From: Phoronis australis
Lineage: Eukaryota > Phoronida > Phoronidae
Assembly: GCA_002633005.1 (NCBI GenBank)
Contig: NMRA01000518.1
Location: forward strand, 66,810 to 130,809
Reading direction: 5' to 3'
DNA length: 64,000 nt
Made by a program: the position numbers and the translations under genes. The notes beneath the pieces were generated by a model. It saw nothing but the letters and a program-made list of their open reading frames with translations. It made no database searches and was not told the origin of the DNA. Of the stretch, positions 48,442 through 57,905 are shown piece after piece. Each line of letters starts with the position of its first letter. Within the stretch, counting starts at the first letter, position 1.

Positions 48442-48618
48442 ATGACTGCCCCCAGGTTTGCACCCTGATCTACGTCCCAGTTTGTGCCAGCAATGGTCAG
48501 ACATATCCCAGTGAGTGTGCGATGAAGAAGGCTGCATGTGACACGAAAACTGAACTTAGCGTTGTGTCAAAGGGCATATGTCCAGGACCAGACACCACCA
48601 CTCCACAGATTCCTCAAG
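48442..48618 (+). CDS. Kazal domain exon Kz2 (copy A)
   Basis: Acceptor ttttcttgcag, donor CAAG|gtaact, phase 1/1. Six cysteines: C-P-Q-V-C-T-L, Y-V-P-V-C-A-S-N-G-Q-T-Y-P-S-E-C, A-A-C-D-T, G-I-C-P. Ends in a short Thr/Pro linker. Related to Kz3 and Kz4. Confidence 0.93.
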
Positions 48619-48700
48619 GTAACTTTTGATTTTCGCATCCCATTGAACTTTCATAATCGAGAATTGTCCTGAGTGATATTTGGCTGAAGAACTTTTTATA

Positions 48701-48839
48701 TCCTGGTTTGCACCCCAATGTGTGCCAACAATGAACAGACATACCCCAGCGAATGTGCCATGAAGGTTGCTGGCTGAAAGATCCACTGAACTGAAGGTTA
48801 TGTCCAAAGGCAAATGTCCAGAAACTACCACTCCCCAAG
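48701..48839 (+). pseudogene. Decayed Kazal exon (copy A)
   Basis: Aligns with the 3' two-thirds of Kz3: V-C-A-N-N-x-Q-T-Y-P-S-E-C-A-M-K-V-A-G then a TGA (48775-48777) where functional copies have the TGT cysteine codon. The first two cysteines are missing, a few bases are deleted after the stop, and the donor is lost (CAAGgcataa instead of CAAGgtaggg). Not expected to be spliced in. Confidence 0.88.
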
Positions 48840-48994
48840 GCATAATCTAACCTAAAATGGCCAGCTTGTTTTTGAAACCTGATTATTACAACTGACCCTG
48901 TCTTGTCTTATTTGTTTCTTCGATTTCCCATAATGCACTGTAAATTTCTGTTGTTGTTTTAATATGTTTAACCACTAGCCTTCATTACTTGCAG

Positions 48995-49036
48995 TTACAA
49001 CAATAGTGCCAACTAAACCTGGTGTCACGGGACTAG
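48995..49036 (+). CDS. 42-nt micro-exon m9 (copy A, ends V-T-G-L-G)
   Basis: Acceptor attacttgcag, donor CTAG|gtaagt; adds V-T-T-I-V-P-T-K-P-G-V-T-G-L plus split Gly. Near-identical to the micro-exons at 51848 and 57454. Confidence 0.8.
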
Positions 49037-49435
49037 GTAAGTAATAGTTAAAATTATTTGAATGTTGCAGTTTTTGTTATTTACTTAAACGTAGCGTTTT
49101 GTATCTGTTCTGTACTGGTACTAGATTCAGTAGTGATACTTAATTTATAAGTAGCATCTCCATTTGTCGTGTCTTGTGTCGCAGAATGTTTTTCCGTGCC
49201 TTGTTTTCCTGATTCAAATTGAAACTAATCTCTGAATCTTGCTAAACACAAAATTCTTTTTGTAAAAGAACAGTGTAGAACTCCTAAATTGTTACTTTAA
49301 ACTCTTGCTGAAACAGCCATGTATCGTGTTTGGATGTGTTTTCTAGTTTTGTGCTTACCGTAATGCAAATTTGGGTGCACAAAATCTTGGCAAGCTTAGA
49401 TAACAATTTAAGGTTATCTCAAACCTTATTCACAT
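49037..49435 (+). other. Intron segment ending at assembly N
   Basis: Unremarkable intron sequence that stops at the N at 49436; its continuation is probably the sequence after 52288. Confidence 0.75.
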
Positions 49436-49436
49436 N

Positions 49437-49534
49437 GAATCGCTTTGGTAACCATAACAACAGCACAGTTGCACCTCCTGCACATATCCTGCTCCTTAAT
49501 GGCACTAACCTAACAAGTACCACTGGTAGCAATG
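49437..49534 (+). pseudogene. 3' fragment of K19 exon (copy B)
   Basis: Same as 46652-46749, starting mid-exon right after the N with no acceptor and no Kunitz domain. As assembled it cannot be spliced from upstream, which argues for a join artefact. Confidence 0.85.
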
Positions 49535-49817
49535 GTAAGTCGGACGTTCTTTTGTCTTCCCATTGTCACAAGGTTGCCTTCATTGTGGCTTGCTTTGCAA
49601 TCATTTGCTTCATCTCTAGCTTGGCTAATGTTCATTTCGCACTGATTTCTGTTGCACACCTCACTTGCCATTCTCTGCACCTGTATCTGCTGGTGACAGA
49701 ACCTGTATATCTGCACTTCACACGGTCGTCACACTTAACCAACACTGGTGAGACCTTAACTCTATCTCTCCATGTAGCTCCAATGCAGCTGTTCCAATTC
49801 TTATCACTATATTACAG

Positions 49818-49988
49818 ATTCCTGTCCTGAGGTGTGCATAGCATTGTATGACCCAGTATGTGCCAGCAATGGCAGGACGTACTCCAATGAGTGCCAAATG
49901 AAAGTAGAGGCATGTAAGACAAAAACCAACCTGAAGGTAGTAGCCAAGGGACAGTGTCCACAGACCACCACTACCGCTGGTCCTCGAG
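49818..49988 (+). CDS. Kazal domain exon Kz1 (copy B)
   Basis: Predicted residues are the same as in copy A (47033-47203), with synonymous change (GCT/GCA). Splice sites intact. May represent the other allele rather than an extra exon. Confidence 0.75.
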
Positions 49989-51296
49989 GTAATTTTTCAA
50001 GAGTTGTTAGAAATACTTGGTTGTATTCGCTGGGCTGTGTCTTGTGAGTTAGGCAAGATCATGGAAGGTCATGCTGGTGTGACGCATCGTATTTCTATAT
50101 CTTGATAAGTGAACACATGACTGCTAAAATGGCCGCCACAGATAACAATGAGAAACGGCTGTTCAGAATGTTTAGAATTAAGGTCTTAACATCAGCAGTG
50201 CTCATTCTGCTGAAACCTCACTAATTTCTGACAATAATGATTGTCCGAATAGGGCGGTCCTGGATTACATAGCGATATAACTCTTCCTTGTCCCATAGAT
50301 AAGAAAGCGCGTGACCTAGTTTTGGAAATCGTGTCTATCATTGATGTCAGCAAGGCAAAGAATTTCAGATCATGCATCCACGGATATTTGCCCAGTTCAT
50401 CAAACTTTTTCATGTCGGAGTTGCATCCCACAGCACAGCAGTAATATTCGTTGGTTTTGGAAGGACGAATAGAATAATGCACTTGAGAAAAACTTGTAAA
50501 GAGTTATACAACAACAAATAACTTGTGAAACTCCAGTGGCACGAAAACAAGGCAGCAAACATGTCTGACTGATGTTTATGGCATTGTGGGTAGATACTAC
50601 GCTGTGTAATGCGTTAGGGCCCTATTGCCTTTCATGGTCAAAAGCTCCTGACATTGTTATGTATTTTCAAATATTGTCTAATGGCAGCTGTGTTACACAG
50701 GTTATAAATGGTGAAGTATTACTCGGGTACTGCGTGTTGTTTATGAAAAAGTGAGAAAATAAAAAATCACTCGTCTGTCACAATGTGTCTGAAATTGATG
50801 GGATTTTCCCTTCCTCTTGCCCATGTTATCTGGCGCCTAAACCAAACTGTGGTTGACTTTACTATTTACAGATTTTGATGAAACAATAATGTTGCATGAA
50901 ATGGAGATGAAGTAAATTTGAAAACTGTAATTGCATTTAATATTAATGTCAAACAAAATTTGATGTTGTTGATACCATTGTTTTACTGTGAATGTGTTAT
51001 TCATTTTTTCTAAATTTTACAAAAGATATATGGTCACATGACCCAGTTAATGGCAGATTGGTATCAAGTCAAAACGAAATTAAGTTCAAAAGGTTTTTTA
51101 CATTCATAAAATATATACTTTTACTGTCGGGGTTAAAATCAATACTTTTGCAGATATTATGCGCGGACTTGTCGATAAGGCCCTACACAACCTTAACTCG
51201 AAAAAATTCTTTTCTGATCTCATCTCTCTCAATTGATTTCAAATAGTGTTACCAACAAAACCAGCTGTAACTCGGCTCATGTTTGCTTTCTTGCAG
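49989..51296 (+). other. Intron, 1.3 kb (copy B)
   Basis: Duplicate of the copy A intron with two small insertions near 50253 and 50407. Confidence 0.8.
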
Positions 51297-51473
51297 ATGA
51301 CTGCCCCCAGGTATGCACCCTGATCTACGCCCCAGTTTGTGCCAGCAATGGTCAGACATATCCCAGTGAGTGTGCGATGAAGAAGACTGCATGTGACACG
51401 AAAACTGAACTTAGCGTTGTGTCAAAGGGCACATGTCCAGAACTAGACACCACCACTCCACAGATTCCTCAAG
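51297..51473 (+). CDS. Kazal domain exon Kz2 (copy B)
   Basis: Differs from copy A at a few residues (Y-A-P-V-C for Y-V-P-V-C, K-T-A-C for K-A-A-C, G-T-C for G-I-C, P-E-L for P-G-P), all compatible with the fold. Splice sites intact. Confidence 0.75.
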
Positions 51474-51552
51474 GTAACTTTTGATTTTCACATCCCATTG
51501 AACTTTTATAATTGAGAATTGTCCTGAGTGATATTTGCCTGAAGAACGTTTT

Positions 51553-51693
51553 ATCCTGGTTTACACCCCAATGTGTGCCAACAATGGACAGACATACCCC
51601 AGCGAATGTGCCATGAAGATTGCTGGTTGAAAGATCCACTGAACTGAAGGTTATGTCCAAAGGCAAATGTCCAGAAACTACCACTCCCCAAGG
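51553..51693 (+). pseudogene. Decayed Kazal exon (copy B)
   Basis: Same lesions as copy A: TGA (51628-51630) at the fifth cysteine, lost 5' cysteines and lost donor. The shared lesions predate the split of the two copies. Confidence 0.88.
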
Positions 51694-51847
51694 CATAATC
51701 TAACCTAAAGTTGCCAGCTTGTTTTTGAAACCTGACTATTACAACTGACCCTGTCTTGTCTTATTTGTTTCTTCGATTTCCCATAATGCACTGTAAATTT
51801 CTGTTGTTGTTTTAATATGTTTAACCACTAGCCTTCATTACTTGCAG

Positions 51848-51889
51848 TTACAACAATAGTGCCAACTAAACCTGGTGTCACGGGACTAG
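51848..51889 (+). CDS. 42-nt micro-exon m9 (copy B)
   Basis: Same coding sequence as copy A, with intact acceptor and donor. If the duplication is artefactual this is the copy that leads to K20. Confidence 0.75.
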
Positions 51890-53762
51890 GTAAGTAATAG
51901 TTAAAATTATTCGAATGTTGCAGTTTTTGTTATTTACTTAAACGTAGCGTTTTGTATCTGTTCTGTACTGGTACTAGATTCAGTAGTGATACTTAATTAA
52001 TAAGTAGCATCTCCATTTGTCGTGTCTTGTGTCGCAGAATGTTTTTCCGTGCCTTGTTTTCCTGATTCAAATTGAAACTAATCTCTGAATCTTGCTAAAC
52101 ACAAAATTCTTTTTGTAAAAGAACAGTGTAGAACTCCTAAATTGTTACTTTAAACTCTTGCTGAAACAGCCATGTATCGTGTTTGGATGTGTTTTCTAGT
52201 TTTGTGCTTACCGTAATGCAAATTTGGGTGCACAAAATCTTGGCAAGCTTAGATAACAATTTAAGGTTATCTCAAACCTTATTCACATAAGTTGGTCATT
52301 TTTGCAATATTTCACATGTGCCTAAAAAATACCTTATCTTCATTCTCGGGGAACTTCAAATACAAAATATAATATACCGTGTAGCGAGAAAAAGAGATTT
52401 AGCAGAACCACCTTGGAATCGCACAACCGCTTGTGTATTTGTTTATTACTTATCCGAGGTCAAAGGTTCATCAAAGGTTACAGGGCTGTCACTCTAATCG
52501 AATCTCCTGCCAGGTACAGAGCAGCTTCATATGTACCCTCAGTATCCTCAGTCCTTTCATTCACCGAGTTGTCATAATATTGAGTCAACAAGGTGTACTT
52601 ATGATAGAATGGAAAAGATCCTGAGGAAGTGGTGCGTCTACTTGCATATGACCGTTGAGAATGATTGCTACGATTCACCTCAAGCCTCTGTGGTCATGAA
52701 CATGGCAAGTTGTGAAAAGAGAAATCCTCACCCAAATTCCTTAATCCAATAAATAAATTGACATTTCGCTGTTTCGATGTCATGCTAACGACATGCTTTA
52801 ACCACCGACACGATTTTTGTTATTCATTTCTTACTTGGTGTCGTACTCCCGGAACACATGACGTGTACAGACTGTGTATATCATTGAACTGCGACTTACT
52901 TTTAAGTAGGTCAAACAACAATAACAGTTGATCCCACCTCGTGGGTGGGGACGGTACGCTTTAATGATAATTAAGTTAATTACGCACTGCAAATTCAGTT
53001 GACATTGCTATCGAATGTTGAAATAGCTAACACGGTTATGGCATGTATAGGTTATATTTACCACAAGTTTTCACCGAATAGTTAACTGAAGACTTTGAGA
53101 TTTTCACTCATCCCACTTTCATTGGCTTTTTCTCGGCTTTGGCAAATCAACGTTGTTTGAACTTAGGAACACGAGTTCTCAAAAATGGCTTGGTGGATTT
53201 TGCTGAAACTTTCCAAGCTCAATATTTATTCATCAATCTCAAAAACACTGTTAGGATTTTCGATATAAAGGACTAGTTTTTGCATAATATAACAAAGAGA
53301 TCATGACTTCTATTTTTTACATAAATACCCTATGTTTTGCGAGTTGATTTGCCCTAGAAACCAATTGAAAAAACGAATTGAGAATTCCTAACAGAATTTT
53401 TGAGGTAACTGGTGAAGTTTTCATTTAAAAAGTTTCATTAAAATCGGCCGATTGGTTATTTTGCTATTAACGTACCTTTCTTAAAAATGAGATTTTGACT
53501 TAAGAAGGTGTTACATAATAATAATAATGGTACATAAATACAAAACATATTTTTATATTCCCTGATCTTTTTTCTAATTGACAAAGCTTAGTTTTTTGAT
53601 ATACGAGTTAGAATAGAGGCCACTAATTAAAATAAGGTCGAGATAACCTTAATTGGTGGGAGAGCTCTGTTCCCTTGGGAGGACACATTAGTATTATAAC
53701 TATACATTGCTGAATAAATTGACAAAGCCTATAATACTGCATCATCTCACTTATATTTTCAG
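51890..53762 (+). other. Intron, 1.9 kb
   Basis: The duplication ends at 52288; the rest is single-copy here. A short GC-rich hairpin (CCCACCTCGTGGGTGGGG) lies near 52933. No exon recognised. Confidence 0.7.
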
Positions 53763-53930
53763 ATATTTGTGCACTACCCAAAGTTGTGGGCCCATGTCGT
53801 GCTACCATCAAGTCTTGGTACTACAACAAAGACAAAGGAGCATGTCTTCCTTTCACTTATGGCGGCTGTGACGGCAATGAAAATAGATTCTTTTCTATTG
53901 AGGCTTGTGAAGCTGCTTGCCCAGTAAATG
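53763..53930 (+). CDS. Kunitz domain exon K20 (168-nt type A)
   Basis: Acceptor atattttcag, donor AATG|gtatgt, phase 1/1. Six cysteines: I-C-A-L-P-K-V-V-G-P-C-R-A, S-W-Y-Y-N-K, F-T-Y-G-G-C-D-G-N-E-N-R-F. P1-P1' is Arg-Ala. Founder-like member of the K20/K22/K24 group. Confidence 0.95.
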
Positions 53931-54562
53931 GTATGTAGTTAGTACCTTCTCACCCTACTCGTTTTAATGCCAACTTGACCTTAAGTGTAATAGTTTCACT
54001 CAGGAGTTGAGACACTATTTCACAATTTGTCACAATTAGGCACTTAGTACAGTAAGCCGATGCACGCACAGTTTTGAATTGATGATCTTTATCTAACATT
54101 CCTTCATCACACCTCGACTAGATTGTCTCTGCTCCATTTTAACACTGACGACAATTCCCATCTGTTTCACTTATATGGATATTATATTTTAGAGCACTTA
54201 TCTGGTATTTGTGGCAATTAAATAGATTCAACTGGAGGTTAACTGTTGTGTCATGACCCATTTTGACTCAATTTATTAATAACTTAATGTGTCATTACCA
54301 ACTCTGGAAAGCTGCAAGAGTTCTTGTAAGGTCCATCTGGCTAACCAAGCATGTTATGAAAAGCTTGTTGAATGTTTAAAAGTTGCAAGCCCTCATCTGA
54401 GGGTCTTGATCGCTCCTGAAATTAAGTGGATTGATCCAGACCCTTAGAATGAGAGTGGATTCATTTAAGCATCCAATACAGTCAGACTTTCCAACCCTCT
54501 AATATTTTGCACACCTTCCTACTAGCTAGGTGATATTTTAGGCCCGATTTAACATATTGTAG
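53931..54562 (+). other. Intron, 0.6 kb
   Basis: The 3' half is homologous to 59950-60214 (shared ATCTGGCTAACCAA and CTCATCTGAGG blocks), showing the intron was duplicated with the exons. Confidence 0.7.
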
Positions 54563-54745
54563 ACATCTGTACCCTTCCATCTAACAACGGCCAGAGCTCA
54601 GGCTATGAAATCTTCTGGTATTATGATAAGAACATCAGGCGGTGTCGTCGGTTCATCTTCAGAGGCGTTGGTGGCAATGCCAACAGATTTGGGAGCAGGG
54701 AGAGCTGCTTAAGTGTTTGTGGCAGACGCCCGTCTAAGAAGACTG
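54563..54745 (+). CDS. Kunitz domain exon K21 lacking C2 and C4 (type B variant)
   Basis: Acceptor catattgtag, donor ACTG|gttagt, phase 1/1, open throughout. Kunitz length and landmarks are kept (I-C-T-L-P, F-W-Y-Y-D-K, C-R-R-F-I-F, G-G-N-A-N-R-F, E-S-C-L-S-V-C), but C2 is Ser in G-Q-S-S-G and C4 is Val in R-G-V-G-G. In BPTI numbering both partners of the 14-38 disulfide are gone while 5-55 and 30-51 remain. Basic tail R-R-P-S-K-K. Confidence 0.92.
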
Positions 54746-55880
54746 GTTAGTGCGACGCTGAATGTATTACTGAACTACATCAAACTGCAAACTTAGAACA
54801 GTCGTGTAGTTTGATGCTCATATGTCCAATTTAAAGTTGCAGTATACCTTATCTTGCTGCCAAAAACAACAACTTGTACAATGACAATTGGCTTGCCTCA
54901 ATTTCCAACTGCTGGTTTATGACCCTTCATAATTGTCCCATTATGTTGCACCCTCAACAGAATTAATGAAGCCGAATACTGGGTGCGGACTAAATTTCTA
55001 GTTGGATTTTTAAAATTCAAAAACCTAACCAAGTGTATTTTTCACAAACTATTCAAATACGCTATTTAAAAACTTTCAGAACCAAAATAAGAAAATAACC
55101 CCAGTGTTTGCAACTGTCTTTATGATGGGCAATTTCAGACCCCCATGGAACAATAACATCAGCTAAAGATGGACAGTTTCGTTGAAGATAGTGGCAGCTT
55201 TTAAGTTATTAAGCAAACCAGTCATGTTGCCCAAACTGGACTGGTCAATGCAGTTTTCTTTTCATACCATGACTTTGATCTTAATTTTGCACCTTGGCTA
55301 CGACCGCTCAATGTTTTGAAAAGTAAGGCTTCACAACCAAGTTAGAAGCCTTTGAAAAATGGGAAAGGTGTAATATCATTTGTCCTATTCTTGTGTCGCA
55401 ATTATGTTGGTGGCTTTTACCACATTTTTATTCCTTATCAGTCTTTTAGGAGGGTTATTTAACCATCACGTCTGAAACGATGTAGCAAGTTTCTTGTTAT
55501 CTAAAAGATGGTGAATGCTTTTGTTGACTACAAAAATTTAATGTTGATGTAGCTATTAATTATATTTTGTACAGTTAAACATTTTGCATGACGTCCAGCC
55601 TTTCTTAACACTAGATATCACAAGTTACCCTTATTTTTTACTAATCATTTCATATTTCTACCATTCCTCTTAAGCTGAAATTGTAATCCATTTATTTATC
55701 CGAAAGAATATTTTTTCTTCACCTTGTAACCAGAACCACTTGTTATCAACAGTTTAAAAGTCGAGTTGATTTTCGTCAATTTGTATAATATATTTATACA
55801 TATAACTAATTTATGTATGATAGCAAGAAATCCCAGGTTCTACTTTCCTGTGTTTAATCGCATATAATTGCTTTACCTAG
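54746..55880 (+). other. Intron, 1.1 kb, with dispersed repeat
   Basis: Contains copy 2 (54840-55100) of the repeat also seen at 11195-11480; otherwise no feature. Confidence 0.6.
54840..55100. repeat. Dispersed repeat, copy 2
   Basis: Collinear with 11195-11480; see that entry for shared blocks. Confidence 0.65.
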
Positions 55881-55991
55881 CATCCCCCCTGCAGCCAACA
55901 ACTGCTGCACCGAAATCTGTGAACACCAATACACCAACTTCTAAACAGGCTCCAGTGACCTCGACTGACTTACCTGGGAATGAAGTCAAAG
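55881..55991 (+). CDS. 111-nt Thr/Pro linker exon L1
   Basis: Acceptor tttacctag, donor AAAG|gtaagt, phase 1/1. Encodes A-S-P-L-Q-P-T-T-A-A-P-K-S-V then Q-A-P-V-T-S-T-D-L-P-G-N-E-V-K. No cysteines. Equal in length and alignable with L2 and L3, which supports its reality and start. Confidence 0.85.
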
Positions 55992-56414
55992 GTAAGTTCT
56001 TGATCAAATACTCTGATTAAAAATAAAGAATTTTTTAATATGTAGCAAAATGGTTTTACAACCACACACATACGCCATCCATTACTGTGAATTGTCCCTG
56101 TGTTGTTAAGTGTTTCCATATTGTTAAAATTTTGCCAGTTAGCGCATAAAAGGTTAAAAAATCAAAGAATGTCAAACCTAAATTAACACGGGAAATCTTG
56201 GACTAAGTTAAACACAGGAACCATGATCTGCTCGTGTGCAAGTATATGTCACTTCCTCCATCTGAGTTGATACTATTTGATTGATATTGACATTAAACAA
56301 TTTGAAAAGCTGAGCAGGCCAGGGTATAATTCATCAGCTCAAAAGCCAATTGTATCATACTATAAAATGCCTGTAGTTTTAAAAATGTCTATCAACACCA
56401 CTTCTCTCTCATAG
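55992..56414 (+). other. Intron, 0.4 kb
   Basis: Contains the first copy (56126-56282) of a 157-nt direct repeat flanking Kz3. Confidence 0.8.
56126..56282. repeat. 157-nt direct repeat, copy 1
   Basis: AAAATTTTGCCAGTTAGCGC to TACTATTTGATTG; repeated at 56892-57049 with only a few mismatches. Confidence 0.92.
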
Positions 56415-56576
56415 ACCCCTGCTCTAAAGTCTGCACCCTGATTTACGCCCCTGTGTGTGCCAACAATGGAGAGACATACCCCAATGAATGTGCTATGAAG
56501 GTTGCTGGCTGTAAGACGAAAACTGAACTGAAGGTTGTGTCCAAAGGCAAATGTCCAGAAACTACCACTCCCCAAG
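56415..56576 (+). CDS. Kazal domain exon Kz3
   Basis: Acceptor ctctctcatag, donor CAAG|gtaggg, phase 1/1. Six cysteines: C-S-K-V-C-T-L, Y-A-P-V-C-A-N-N-G-E-T-Y-P-N-E-C, A-G-C-K-T, G-K-C-P-E. Nearly identical to Kz4. Confidence 0.94.
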
Positions 56577-57453
56577 GTAGGGGTTTGGCATAATTTCTAC
56601 TTGTTCTTTTACTGAACTTTGCCTAACTTTTAGTCATTTCGTACGTAAAATTATTTAATGCATCTCTCACTTGCACCCTATAAACGTTTCATCCCTTTCG
56701 GCTTAAGTCACTTTGTCTCCACATCTACACTGCAAAGACCTAATGGGTTTAGATGCTTTGCCGTCTGCAGGAAAGATCTGGTGCATGCCCATTCACACCC
56801 TTCCTGTAAAGAACTTCCTTATATTCGTTCATGAATGCTAGTAAAGTGATGGGTGGTTGGATTGTTGTGGCGCCGTTGTGTTATTATTTTTAAAATTTTG
56901 CCAGTTAGCGCATAAAAGGTTAAAAAATCAAAGAATGTCAAACCTAAATTAACACGGGAAATCTTGGACTAAGTTAAACACAGGAACTGTGATCTGCTCG
57001 TGTGCAAGTATATGTCACTTCCTCCATCTGAGTCGATACTATTTGATTGTCCATTCACACTTATGAGGCAATTAGTCGACTGGAAACCACCTCATCAAGC
57101 GGGTTTGGCTTGAGCCAGTTACAGCTTGTCTAGCAGCTTGTACACACGGTCTGTAAACTGACTTGAAGCCCAGGAGCACTTAAGGCTGAAGTAGAGTTGG
57201 TATTGTAAGTGGGTCATAGGTTAAACACATGTTCACATTCTGTCTACTTATTAGGCATGGTTGTGATTCTGACTATTCTTTCAGCCATTTGGCTCCATTT
57301 TGGTAGTGTTTTTGGTATAACTTAAAAGAGGCCAATAGCTGACGACCTCAATTAACCACAGCGGATGTGTCCTTTTCAGCCTTCGACTTCTGGTAACGAG
57401 ATGTTGATTTTGTAATTATTTTTTAACAATTTGCTGTCATTATGTTTTTGCAG
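56577..57453 (+). other. Intron, 0.9 kb
   Basis: First 310 nt homologous to the intron after Kz4; then the second 157-nt direct repeat copy. Confidence 0.8.
56892..57049. repeat. 157-nt direct repeat, copy 2
   Basis: Same orientation as copy 1 at 56126. Confidence 0.92.
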
Positions 57454-57495
57454 TTCAAACAAAAGTGCCAACTACACCTGGTGTCACGGGACTTG
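57454..57495 (+). CDS. 42-nt micro-exon m10 (ends V-T-G-L-G)
   Basis: Acceptor gtttttgcag, donor CTTG|gtaagt; adds V-Q-T-K-V-P-T-T-P-G-V-T-G-L plus split Gly. Conserved relative to m9. Confidence 0.82.
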
Positions 57496-57737
57496 GTAAG
57501 TAATACTTGAGAATCATTGGTTACTGCAGTTATTGAAAGGTAAGTCCTTTGTTGTCTCAACACCTGTAGTGATACTAAAATTTTAATAGTGAATAGGAAC
57601 ATTAAGCAATGCCATTTATAATGCCCATAATTCTGAACCATTCCCAGTTTGGCTTCTCAAGCAATCCCATTAATAACGCTCATAGTAATGAATCATTATG
57701 ATTCTCGCTTTTCAAACTATCCCATTTCTATTTTCAG

Positions 57738-57905
57738 ATATTTGTGCACTACCCAAAGTTGAAGGCCCATGTGCTGCTCGCATCAACGCTTGGTACTACA
57801 ACAAAGACAAGGGGGCGTGTCTTCCTTTCACTTATGGTGGTTGTGATGGCAATGAGAATAATTTTTTTTCTATTGAGGCTTGTGAAGCTGCTTGCCCAGT
57901 AGATG
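57738..57905 (+). CDS. Kunitz domain exon K22 (168-nt type A)
   Basis: Acceptor ctattttcag, donor GATG|gtatgt, phase 1/1. Six cysteines: I-C-A-L-P-K-V-E-G-P-C-A-A, A-W-Y-Y-N-K, F-T-Y-G-G-C-D-G-N-E-N-N-F. P1 is Ala (elastase-like preference), whereas the paralogous K20 has Arg. Confidence 0.95.

Larger units (their letters stand above)
46652..49435 (+). repeat. 2.8-kb direct duplication, copy A
   Basis: From GAATCGCTTTGGTAACC to TTATTCACAT, repeated at 49437-52288 with scattered substitutions and small indels. It contains the end of the K19 exon, two Kazal exons, a decayed Kazal and a micro-exon. Copies abut at a lone N (49436). Confidence 0.95.
49437..52288 (+). repeat. 2.8-kb direct duplication, copy B
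   Basis: Second copy of 46652-49435. Differences are scattered single bases in introns and exons plus two small insertions in the Kz1-Kz2 intron, a pattern expected of two alleles. Confidence 0.95.
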
